64,000 bases of DNA. Source: Agrobacterium genomosp. 13 str. CFBP 6927 (GTDB lineage: Bacteria; Pseudomonadota; Alphaproteobacteria; Rhizobiales; Rhizobiaceae). The position numbers were made by a program, and so were the translations under genes. Below the pieces are notes generated by a model. That model ran no database searches. It was not told the origin of the DNA and saw nothing but the letters and a program-made list of their open reading frames with translations. Positions 21,018 to 29,041 of the stretch are shown here, piece by piece (within the stretch, counting starts at the first letter, position 1; each line of letters begins with the position of its first letter). The stretch is taken from assembly GCA_900012615.1 (NCBI GenBank), contig LT009757.1:442044-506043 (forward strand), given 5' to 3'.

Positions 21018-22613
21018 TCACTCCGCCTTGCAGTCCCAATGGAAATTGGAGAAGTTCAGGTCCCAGCTCTGCATGGGAATGAACTCGTAACCCTGAAGGC
21101 ACTTGTTCGCCGCATAACGGCGGTTCGGCGCAACGGCCCAGACGTCAGGCTGAAGATCGGCGATCTTCGTCTGCAGTTCCTTGTAGGTGGCGTTCTGCTC
21201 GTTCACATCGGTGGTGGCGCGGACCTTGTCGATCAGGCCGTCGATTTCCGCATTCTGCAGCCATTCCATCGACATCCAGGTGCCGGATGCCTTGGAGTGA
21301 TACTGATTGTAGAACATCGCGTCCGGCGACGGATAGGTCGGCGAGATGTTCACCTGCGTCGATGCCGGCGTCGTTTCCGGCTTGGAGGACAGCTCGACGA
21401 TACGGTTCCACGGCTCGGGCTTGATATCGAGCGTGATGCCGATCTGCTCGAGGCTGGATTGCAGAAGCAGCGCCACTTCCGCCTCGAATGCCAGCGAAGC
21501 GACATAGCTATTGACCAGCGTGATCTTCTGGCCGGCATATTTCGACTTCGCGAGTTCTTCCTTGGCTTTCTCCAGATCATAGACGCCGGGCTGGATATCG
21601 CCGTTATGCGCGTCCTTGAACGCGTCGGAGAGCGGTCCCTTCATATCGAAGCCCGGATAGATCACTTCCTGGATCGTCTTGTAGTCGGTCGCATAGGCGA
21701 TGGCGCGGCGAACGTGAACGTCGTCGGTCGGATAGACCTTGGTGTTGAGCTTGATGACGAAACCGCCGGCGGTGCGGGTCTGGATCAGCTTGTAACCCGT
21801 CATGCGGCCGATGGATTCATAGGTGTCGTTGCCAAGCCCGTGCGAGGAAAGGCCGAGTTCGCCCTTTTCCGCCAGCGCCTTGACGGTGGCGTCGTCGCTG
21901 GTCTGCACGAAGCGCACTTCGTCAATCGGCTTGCCCTTGGTCCAGCCGAGGAAATAATCAGCATTGCGGGCGATGACCATATCGGCGGAACGGTTGTAGC
22001 TGACCAGCTTGTAGGGGCCGGAGCCGGCGGAATGTTCGCCGACATAGGCCTCGCCCCATTTGTCCTCGGGCTTGGCATTGGCTTCGATCAGCGTCTTGTT
22101 CATCGCCATCATCAGCGGCGTTGCCGCCATGAAGGGCGAGAACTGGCGCTCGATCTTCATGACCAGCGTGGCATCGTCAGGCGCGGTAACGTTTTCGGGC
22201 TTCAGCACGCCGACGATGAGGTTCGAAGGACCCTTGTTGATGCCGAGCAGGCGCTGGATTGACCAGGCAAGATCGGCAGCCTTCACCGCCGTGCCATCCT
22301 GAAACTTCGCATCGTCGCGCAGGTGGAAGGTGTAGGTCAGGCCGTCTTCCGAAATCTCCCAGGATTTCGCCAGATGCGGCACGATTTCGCCCTTGGCGTT
22401 CACCGTGGTCAGACCGTCATACATGTTCACGATGGCCATGTAGCCGGTGTAATCAGTCACTTTCGCCGGGTCGAGCGAGCTGAATATCTGCATGGTATTG
22501 ACTGCGACCGACACCTTGTCTTCCGCAAGGGCTGCGGAAGAAACAAACGGCAACGCAAGCGCCGTGCCGAGCGCCAGCGCGGCGAGACGGGAAGAAAGTA
22601 CAGGCATTTTCAT
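21018..22613 (-). CDS. Peptide-type ABC transporter substrate-binding protein (SBP family 5), second system
   Basis: This periplasmic binding protein of the DppA/OppA class has 531 residues from ATG 22613. That start has an AGGAGAA site and gives a normal signal peptide (LAALALGTALALPFVSSAALA). The frame stays open 77 codons further upstream but that part overlaps the preceding gene and is not credible. Family blocks include LTYTFHLRDDAKFQDGTAVKAADL and GSGPYKLVSYNRSADMVI. It sits between the two DUF917 genes and far from its permease genes, which are five genes upstream in the same strand run. Its ligand is probably the substrate of the HyuA-DUF917 enzymes. Confidence 0.92.
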   Translation of the reverse strand: MKMPVLSSRLAALALGTALALPFVSSAALAEDKVSVAVNTMQIFSSLDPAKVTDYTGYMAIVNMYDGLTTVNAKGEIVPHLAKSWEISEDGLTYTFHLRDDAKFQDGTAVKAADLAWSIQRLLGINKGPSNLIVGVLKPENVTAPDDATLVMKIERQFSPFMAATPLMMAMNKTLIEANAKPEDKWGEAYVGEHSAGSGPYKLVSYNRSADMVIARNADYFLGWTKGKPIDEVRFVQTSDDATVKALAEKGELGLSSHGLGNDTYESIGRMTGYKLIQTRTAGGFVIKLNTKVYPTDDVHVRRAIAYATDYKTIQEVIYPGFDMKGPLSDAFKDAHNGDIQPGVYDLEKAKEELAKSKYAGQKITLVNSYVASLAFEAEVALLLQSSLEQIGITLDIKPEPWNRIVELSSKPETTPASTQVNISPTYPSPDAMFYNQYHSKASGTWMSMEWLQNAEIDGLIDKVRATTDVNEQNATYKELQTKIADLQPDVWAVAPNRRYAANKCLQGYEFIPMQSWDLNFSNFHWDCKAE

Positions 22614-22656
22614 TATCGTTCTCCTCTTTATTGCGGAGCATTGGCCCCGCTTATGG

Positions 22657-23790
22657 TTAGGCAGCCTTGCTGACCGGAACGGGCAGCGGTGAGAAAGGAA
22701 TGTCCGGGTAGCCGAAGGCTGCCGGCCCAACGACCTCAAGCGCGCGGGCGCTGCGCAGCAGGTCGTGGCAGGGGATGGCGATGACGGCCACACGCTGGCC
22801 GTAGCGCAGCACTTCGGTGGTGATCGGATAACCCGTATCGACATCGAGCAGGACGATCAGGTCGGGAACCGTCACTTCCACCTTGCCGTCACGGGAAAAC
22901 AGCAGGAATTCGTTCTGGATGGCGACGCCCGCCGTCTGGCCCGCGCAATCGTCGAAGCCGGAGAGCGTAAGATCGCCGACCGCGAAACCGCCGCGCAGGT
23001 GGCGCTTCAGATCGGTGATCTTGCCGTTGAAGATGCGCTTTCCGCCTTCCAGTGCACAGACCGCGGCAATCGGGTCTTCCTGCTGCTTGCGGGCGCGGAT
23101 CACCGCCTCACCGATGGCAATCGCCTTGGTGTAGGTTTTCGGAATGCCGTATTGGTGCACGTAATGCGCCTGCATCGGCGCGGTCGCCAACATCGCGCCG
23201 CCGCCCTGCGAAACGACGCAGGCGCGCGCCATGCGCTCGTGCCAGACTTCGGAAACGGCATGGCTGAAAATGACGGCATTGCCGTGCAGATCGCACATCA
23301 CCGACGGTGTGGAACTATGACCATAGATGGAGAAGGTGGTCATCTGCATTTCCGGGAATGCCCGGCCCATGCCGTCGCAATCGAGGATCGGCAGGCCGCC
23401 CAGCGCCGCAGTGACCAGCGGGTTCATGGAATTGGAACCGCCGATTTCCTCGCAGACGATGGCGTCGACCGGGTTCCGGATCAGCTCTTCCATCGCCCGC
23501 AGGCAGCGCAGGCCTTCGCGGCCTTCGCGAATACGCTCGACACCGACGACAGGCGCGCCGATGCCGCCAATGGACATGCAGAGCGCATCCGGCTCGATGG
23601 CGTCGGTTGCGAGGATCTTCATCTCGTAACCGGCCTTCATGGCTTCCAGCGCCAGCAGCTTGCCGAGATAGGGATTACCGCCGCCGCCCGTGCCGAGAAT
23701 GCCGGCGCCGATTTCCAGCGCGTCGAGATCTTCACGGGTCAGCGTCCGCAATGCCGCTTCGTCATATTTCAGCTTGCGTGTCTCAGCCAT
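22657..23790 (-). CDS. DUF917 (S-methyl-thiohydantoin desulfurase-like) protein, copy 2
   Basis: This is the second DUF917-family protein, 377 residues from ATG 23790 (ribosome site GGGAG inside the end of the upstream HyuA gene, 8-bp overlap). It shares the GILGTGGGGNPYLGK, CEEIGGSNSMNP and DGMGRAFPEMQM blocks with copy 1 but differs widely elsewhere, so the two are distant paralogues rather than a recent duplication. It is expected to form a complex with HyuA copy 2 acting on a cyclic amide. Confidence 0.88.
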   Translation of the reverse strand: MAETRKLKYDEAALRTLTREDLDALEIGAGILGTGGGGNPYLGKLLALEAMKAGYEMKILATDAIEPDALCMSIGGIGAPVVGVERIREGREGLRCLRAMEELIRNPVDAIVCEEIGGSNSMNPLVTAALGGLPILDCDGMGRAFPEMQMTTFSIYGHSSTPSVMCDLHGNAVIFSHAVSEVWHERMARACVVSQGGGAMLATAPMQAHYVHQYGIPKTYTKAIAIGEAVIRARKQQEDPIAAVCALEGGKRIFNGKITDLKRHLRGGFAVGDLTLSGFDDCAGQTAGVAIQNEFLLFSRDGKVEVTVPDLIVLLDVDTGYPITTEVLRYGQRVAVIAIPCHDLLRSARALEVVGPAAFGYPDIPFSPLPVPVSKAA

Positions 23791-25339
23791 GATTGGCTCC
23801 CATTTCTCCAACAACTTTCACATGAATGCGGGTGGCATTGCCGGGCAGGTATGCAAGCGGCATGTCCTCGCGCTCGATGACTTCCAGCGTTTCGGCAACT
23901 GCACCGGCGGCAATCGCCTTTTCGCGCGCCTCCGCTTCCGCCTCGGCCAACGCGCTCTCGCGCGTGCGTCCGTCCACCAGCGAGAAGACCCGGTCGGTCT
24001 CGCCGCTGATCTGCGCAATGGCCGCGCCGACGGCATTGGCCACCGCGAAATTCTCAGGCCGGATGACTTCGAGGTCACCGATCCGATCCGGCATCAGAAT
24101 GGAACCGCCGCCAACGGCAATCACCGGCACCGGCGACGACGAGATGCGGCTGCGCTCCACGCAGGCCTCAAGCATGTCATTGATCTTGTCGACCGCCGCA
24201 TCCACGAGCTTTTTGTCGAGGCTGGAAACCAGCGCCTTCTCGCCCACATCGGCCTTGCCGGAGGCAACCGCGATATCGGTCGCCGTCAGGGTCGAGCCAC
24301 CGAAGCAGAGCGCCTCGCGGCGAACACGATAACCGACGGATTTCGGCCCGACGGTCAGGCCGTGGTCGCCATTGACCACCAGCGAACCACCACCGAGACC
24401 GATGGAGAAGACGTCAGGCATGCGGAAATTGGTGCGCACCCCGCCAATATCCACCGTGGTAGAGGCCTGACGCGGGAAACCGTGCGACAGCGAGCCGACA
24501 TCGGACGTTGTGCCGCCGACATCCACCACGACGGCATCCTTGAGGCCGGTGAGGAAGGCAGCACCGCGCATGGAATTCGTCGGGCCGGACGCGAAGGTGA
24601 GCACGGGGAAACCGCGCACCACATCCGCCGCCATCAGCGTGCCGTCGTTCTGGGTAATATAAAACGGGCAGGTGATGCCCGCAGCCTTCAGCGCCTCGCC
24701 GAAAGCCGCAACGGTGCGGTCGGCCAGCGACAGCAGGCTGGCATTCATGATTGCAGCACTTTCACGCGCAAGCAGACCGTGACGGCCAATATCCTTGGAC
24801 ATGACCACCGGCAGGCCGGGGCAGCGTTCCTGCAGGATTTCCTTCGCCCGCAGCTCCATCGCATCGTTGATGCCGCTGAAAACGCAGGTGACGGCAGCGG
24901 CCTTCAGACCCTTGGCGCGGATATCGGCAGCGATGCGGACGATTTCGTCCTCATCGAGCAGGGAAATTTCACGGCCGTCGAATTCGTAACCGCCGCGCAC
25001 CTGATAACCGTGGTTGCCGACGATTTCCCGGAGATCATCCGGCCAGTCGACCATGGGCGGCAGGCCGGCGCCGGAAGGCAGGCCGAGACGGATGGCCGCC
25101 ACCTCGTCCATATGCCGGCGCTCGATCACCGCATTGGTAAAATGCGTGGTGCCGATCATCACGGCGCCGATGCGCGCCCTGTCTATGCCCGACGCCTCGA
25201 TGACCTTTTCAAGGGCTTCGATGACACCGGACGTCACATCCTCTGTCGTGGAGGCCTTCACCCCCGCCAGAACGGTTTTATCCTGCAACACAACGGCATC
25301 GGTATTCGTGCCGCCGACGTCAATTCCAACGCGATACAC
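23783..25339 (-). CDS. HyuA-type hydantoinase/oxoprolinase family protein (copy 2)
   Basis: This is the second HyuA-type ATPase subunit, 518 residues. I prefer the GTG at 25339: it follows GAGGAG by 6 nt and gives VYRVGIDVGGTNTDAV, which aligns with the start of copy 1. An ATG 18 bp upstream, at the stop of the ATPase gene, is the alternative. Both phosphate motifs are present (GIDVGGTNTDAV and VVDVGGTTSDVG), as are GTTHFTNAV and ASGPTNSMRGAAFLTGL, shared with copy 1. It lies between the ABC ATPase and its DUF917 partner. Confidence 0.9.
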   Translation of the reverse strand: MYRVGIDVGGTNTDAVVLQDKTVLAGVKASTTEDVTSGVIEALEKVIEASGIDRARIGAVMIGTTHFTNAVIERRHMDEVAAIRLGLPSGAGLPPMVDWPDDLREIVGNHGYQVRGGYEFDGREISLLDEDEIVRIAADIRAKGLKAAAVTCVFSGINDAMELRAKEILQERCPGLPVVMSKDIGRHGLLARESAAIMNASLLSLADRTVAAFGEALKAAGITCPFYITQNDGTLMAADVVRGFPVLTFASGPTNSMRGAAFLTGLKDAVVVDVGGTTSDVGSLSHGFPRQASTTVDIGGVRTNFRMPDVFSIGLGGGSLVVNGDHGLTVGPKSVGYRVRREALCFGGSTLTATDIAVASGKADVGEKALVSSLDKKLVDAAVDKINDMLEACVERSRISSSPVPVIAVGGGSILMPDRIGDLEVIRPENFAVANAVGAAIAQISGETDRVFSLVDGRTRESALAEAEAEAREKAIAAGAVAETLEVIEREDMPLAYLPGNATRIHVKVVGEMGANHG

Positions 25340-25356
25340 GTCAGGCTCCTCTTTCA

Positions 25357-27003
25357 TCAATCGGTCGTTTTTACGAGGAAGCGCATCCGCTCTTCCTCGG
25401 TCACGGTGGGTTTGAGACGTTCTTCCTCGTCGGTGACGACGGGGATGGCCGCGATCAGGGCGCGGGTATAGGGATGGGCCGGCTCAGCGAAGACCGCCGA
25501 CGTCACACCCTCCTCGACAATCTCGCCGCGCAGCATGATGGCGATGCGCGAACAGAAATTGCGCATCAGCGACAGGTCATGCGAGATCATCAGATAGGTG
25601 AGGCCAAGCTCCTCGCGCAGTTGCAGCAGAAGGTCGATCACCGTCTTCTGCACGGAGACATCAAGTGCTGCCGTCGGCTCGTCGAGGATGAGGATTTTCG
25701 GTTCTGCCGCGAGCGCGCGGGCAATCGCCACGCGCTGCTTCTGGCCGCCGGAAAGCTCGTGCGGATATTTGCCGAGATAGGATTGCGGCAGCCGCACCAG
25801 CCCCATCAGTTCCTGCATCCGGCTTTCCCGCGCCTGCCCATCCATGCCGATGGATTTCAACGGTAGTGAAAGCGTCTGCCTGACGGTACGCTTCGGATTG
25901 AGCGAAGTACCCGGATTTTGATAGACGATCTGCGTCAGCCGCTTGCCGCGCTCAGGTGCCGGGGCGTCGATGACAAGACTACCGGAGGTGGGACGGGAAA
26001 GGCCCATGATCATGCGCGCAACCGAGGTCTTGCCGGAACCGGATTCACCCGCAAGGCCAAAAACCTCGCCCTGCTTCAGCGTCAGGTTCACGTCGCGCAC
26101 GGCATGGTAGCCATTGCGCCTGCCGTAAATCTTGTTCAGGTCTTCGATGGTGATGATCGGCTGCCGCGTGCTTTGCGTGAGGTCCGTGACGCGTGGGCCA
26201 TAGAGCGGCGGCACCGCATCCAGCAGCGAACGCGTATAGTCCTTGGCAGGGCTATGCAGGATTTGCGTGCAGGGACCGGTCTCGACGATATCCCCGTGAT
26301 GCATGACCACGACCCTGTCCGCCACCTTGCGCACGACGCCGAGATTGTGGGTGATCATCAGCAGCGCCATGTTTTCTTCGGCAACCAGCTGGTTGATGAG
26401 GTTGAGGATTTCATCCTGCGTCGTCACGTCGAGCGCCGTGCCGGGCTCATCCGCGATCAAAAGCTTCGGCTGGTGCAGCAGCGCAAGCCCGATCAGCACA
26501 CGCTGACGCATGCCGCCCGAAAGCTCGGACGGATAGGCGTTCATCACCCGCTCGGTATCGGCGAGCTGCACGCGGCGTAAAACGGCTTCGATGCGGTTGC
26601 GACGCTCCGCCCTGGAAGAATTGATACCGTCGCGCTTGTCGGCAAAACGCATGACATCATCGAGATGCGTGCCGATCTTGAAGACCGGATTGAAGGAGGA
26701 AAGCGGATCCTGCATGATCAGCGAAAACGCCGTTCCTTTCAGGGCCTCTCGCTCCCTGCGCGGCATGGACAGCACATCCCGGCCATCGATGACAATCGCG
26801 CCGGAGGTGATCGCGGCATTCTTCGGCAAAGTGCCGATGATCGCCTTGGCGGTGACGGACTTGCCCGACCCGGTTTCGCCGATCAGCGCTACGCGCTCGC
26901 CGGCGGCGACCGTGAAGGCCACGTCGCGCAGCACCTGTCGGGTGCGGCCGTAATTGGTGAAGGTGACGTTGAGGTTTTCGACCTTGAGAAGCGGTTCAGT
27001 CAT
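25357..27003 (-). CDS. Peptide-type ABC transporter ATP-binding protein (fused DppD-DppF), second system
   Basis: This double-domain ATPase has 548 residues. Domain 1 has Walker A GETGSGKS, signature LSGGMRQRV and Walker B LLIADEPGTALDVT. Domain 2 has GESGSGKTSVA, signature LSGGQKQRV and [14 protein letters not shown]. It powers the DppBC-type permease encoded immediately upstream (4-bp gap). It is parallel to the fused ATPase of the first system but clearly diverged from it. Confidence 0.95.
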   Translation of the reverse strand: MTEPLLKVENLNVTFTNYGRTRQVLRDVAFTVAAGERVALIGETGSGKSVTAKAIIGTLPKNAAITSGAIVIDGRDVLSMPRREREALKGTAFSLIMQDPLSSFNPVFKIGTHLDDVMRFADKRDGINSSRAERRNRIEAVLRRVQLADTERVMNAYPSELSGGMRQRVLIGLALLHQPKLLIADEPGTALDVTTQDEILNLINQLVAEENMALLMITHNLGVVRKVADRVVVMHHGDIVETGPCTQILHSPAKDYTRSLLDAVPPLYGPRVTDLTQSTRQPIITIEDLNKIYGRRNGYHAVRDVNLTLKQGEVFGLAGESGSGKTSVARMIMGLSRPTSGSLVIDAPAPERGKRLTQIVYQNPGTSLNPKRTVRQTLSLPLKSIGMDGQARESRMQELMGLVRLPQSYLGKYPHELSGGQKQRVAIARALAAEPKILILDEPTAALDVSVQKTVIDLLLQLREELGLTYLMISHDLSLMRNFCSRIAIMLRGEIVEEGVTSAVFAEPAHPYTRALIAAIPVVTDEEERLKPTVTEEERMRFLVKTTD

Positions 27004-27007
27004 GGCC

Positions 27008-27889
27008 TTAGCTTTCCACGTCGAACATGTCGCGCAGGCCGTCGCCCAGCAGATTGAAACCCAGCGTCACGTAAAGCACGGCCGCGCCGGGGCAGAGCAC
27101 TTCCCACCAGAAATCCGGCATGAACTGGCGCCCGTCGGCAACCATCGAACCAAGGTCAGGGGTCGGCGGCTTGACGCCGAAACCGAGGAAGCTCAGTGTT
27201 GCGCCGAACAGGATGACGAAGGCGGCATCCAGAGTGGTCTTGACCGATATGACCGAGACGCAATTGGGCAGGATTTCGCGAAAAAGGATATGCAGGGGGC
27301 CGGCACCGGCAAGACGCGCCGCCTCGATATAGTCTTCCGACGCAATGGACTTCGACACCGAATAGATCAGCCGCGCGTGCCATGTCCACCATAGCAGCGT
27401 GATCGCGATCATGGCGTTCATCAGCGTCGGTTCCAGCAGGTTGGAGACCGCCAGTGCCATGACGAGTGGTGGCATGGCCAGCATCACATTCGTCAGGCCG
27501 CTGATGAGCTTTTCAGTCCAGCCACCGAAATAACCGGCGATGAGGCCAAGCACGGTTCCGACCGGCACCGAAATGCCGAGCACGCCGATGACGAGAAGCA
27601 GCGAGACCCGCAGCCCGAAGATGGTACGCGAAAAGATATCGCGGCCGGCCTTGTCGGTGCCGAACCAGTGCTCCAGATCCGGCGGCATATGCCGGGCACG
27701 AAAATCAACGACCGCGCCGATATGTTTGGGATAGGGCGTGAGCCATGGCGCGAAGACCGCCAGCACCAGCACCGATAGCAGGATCAGCGAACCGATGACC
27801 GCCGCCGGGTTGCGGCTGAAACGATACCACATCATATAACCGGCGCTTAGGCCGCGATCGGTGGGTTCGAGCATTTTCATATCAGCCAT
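27008..27889 (-). CDS. Peptide-type ABC transporter permease (DppC family), second system
   Basis: This DppC-type inner-membrane permease has 293 residues, with a soluble N-terminal segment of about 30 residues before the first helix. It has the HWFGTDKAGRDIFSRTIFGLR block and EAA-loop motif SEDYIEAARLAGAGPLHILFRE. Its start codon overlaps the DppB stop by one base (TGATG), so the two are translationally coupled. Confidence 0.94.
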   Translation of the reverse strand: MADMKMLEPTDRGLSAGYMMWYRFSRNPAAVIGSLILLSVLVLAVFAPWLTPYPKHIGAVVDFRARHMPPDLEHWFGTDKAGRDIFSRTIFGLRVSLLLVIGVLGISVPVGTVLGLIAGYFGGWTEKLISGLTNVMLAMPPLVMALAVSNLLEPTLMNAMIAITLLWWTWHARLIYSVSKSIASEDYIEAARLAGAGPLHILFREILPNCVSVISVKTTLDAAFVILFGATLSFLGFGVKPPTPDLGSMVADGRQFMPDFWWEVLCPGAAVLYVTLGFNLLGDGLRDMFDVES

Positions 27890-28917
27890 CAGCGAGCCTC
27901 CTTGCGGCGCAGGCGCGGGTCGATGATCGAGATCAGGACATCCACGATCAGGTTCGCAACGATGAAGAACAGGCCGGCGGCCAGCACCACGGCGGTCACG
28001 GCATTGAGGTCTTTCTGCAGGATGGCGTTCAGACCGTAGGAGGCGAAACCGCCCCAGGCGAAGACCATCTCGATCACGAAGGCATTGCCGATCAGCGACG
28101 CGAACTCGAGACCCATGATCGTCAGCGGCGCGATGGAAGAGAGCTTCAGCAGATAACGGAAGATGATGACCCTCTCCGGCACGCCGAAGCTCTGCAGGGT
28201 CAGCACATGGTCCTTGCGCTGGTTCTCGATCATCGAGGAGCGGGTAATGCGGGTGATCTGGCCGATGCCTGCCATGGAAAGCGCGAAGGCCGGCAGTGCG
28301 AGATGCTTCAGCGCATCGAGCACCACATCGAAACGTCCGGCCAGCGTGCCGTCGATCAGGATGAAGCCCGTGGGGCCGCCCTGCCAGCCGAGCGAGTGGT
28401 CGAGCCTGCCGATTATCGGCCAGCCGGAGAGAAACCGCGCGGCCAGCAATTGCAGTGTGATGGCGAAAAGAAAGCTCGGGATCGTGACCCCGGTGAGCGA
28501 CAGGATGCGGCCGATATGGTCCAGCGGGCGGTCGCGATAATGCGCCGTGATGACGCCGAGCGGGATGGCGACGGCAAACATGAAGATGACCGAGACAAGT
28601 ACCAGCTCGACGGTCGCAGGAACGGTCTGCGCCAGATCGGTAGTCACCGGGCGTTGCGACACCAGCGAGAAACCAAGATCGCCATGCAGGGCATTGCCGA
28701 TGTAGTCGAGGTATTGGACGGCGAGCGGCTTATCGAGACCCATCTCCCCACGTAGCGCATCCACCTGCTCCTGCGTTGCCGCAGGACCGAGCGCCATGCG
28801 GGCGGGATCGCCCGGCACCACGCGGGCCAGCACGAAAATCATGATGGACAGGGCGATCATGACCAGCACGAAGGTGCCGAGCCTGTTCAAAATCGCGACC
28901 AGCGGATGTTGCTGCAT
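27889..28917 (-). CDS. Peptide-type ABC transporter permease (DppB family), second system
   Basis: This is the first gene of the long ten-gene minus-strand run, a DppB-type permease of 342 residues. I place the start at ATG 28917 (AAGGA site), which gives the family N-terminus LNRLGTFVLVMIALSIMIF; the open frame extends about 130 codons upstream without similarity and overlaps the divergent regulator gene. The motif VVPGDPARMALG and the EAA-loop region HVLTLQSFGVPERVI are typical. It is divergent from the MalT-type regulator across 124 bp. Confidence 0.92.
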   Translation of the reverse strand: MQQHPLVAILNRLGTFVLVMIALSIMIFVLARVVPGDPARMALGPAATQEQVDALRGEMGLDKPLAVQYLDYIGNALHGDLGFSLVSQRPVTTDLAQTVPATVELVLVSVIFMFAVAIPLGVITAHYRDRPLDHIGRILSLTGVTIPSFLFAITLQLLAARFLSGWPIIGRLDHSLGWQGGPTGFILIDGTLAGRFDVVLDALKHLALPAFALSMAGIGQITRITRSSMIENQRKDHVLTLQSFGVPERVIIFRYLLKLSSIAPLTIMGLEFASLIGNAFVIEMVFAWGGFASYGLNAILQKDLNAVTAVVLAAGLFFIVANLIVDVLISIIDPRLRRKEAR

Positions 28918-28930
28918 CGGTGGGACGTTC

Positions 28931-29028
28931 CTTGTGCATCGGTTGCGTGAGCACAAGTTTTCACCACATGTCCGTTTGAACAATTGCCGAAAGGTATAGT
29001 TTTTTGAAAGATGAGTATAGGTTTTCAG
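28931..29028. promoter_or_regulatory. Divergent control region: dyad and two direct repeats
   Basis: The 124-bp gap between the ABC operon and the MalT-type regulator holds a perfect 7-bp inverted repeat (CTTGTGC at 28931-28937, GCACAAG at 28951-28957). This would fold in the ABC operon leader next to its ribosome site. There are also two direct repeats GTATAG(G/T)TTTT starting at 28994 and 29015, 21 bp (two helical turns) apart. Either could be the regulator's site. Confidence 0.4.
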
Positions 29029-29041
29029 GCTTAAATCCCCT

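Noticed and set aside
22614-22844. 77-codon upstream extension of the second peptide-binding protein
   Set aside because: It overlaps the DUF917 gene, would destroy the signal peptide and is preceded by no ribosome site, whereas ATG 22613 has AGGAGAA.
23690-25471. Plus-strand ORF of 593 codons opposite the second HyuA gene
   Set aside because: Same shadow effect; the minus-strand gene has all expected motifs and a good start.
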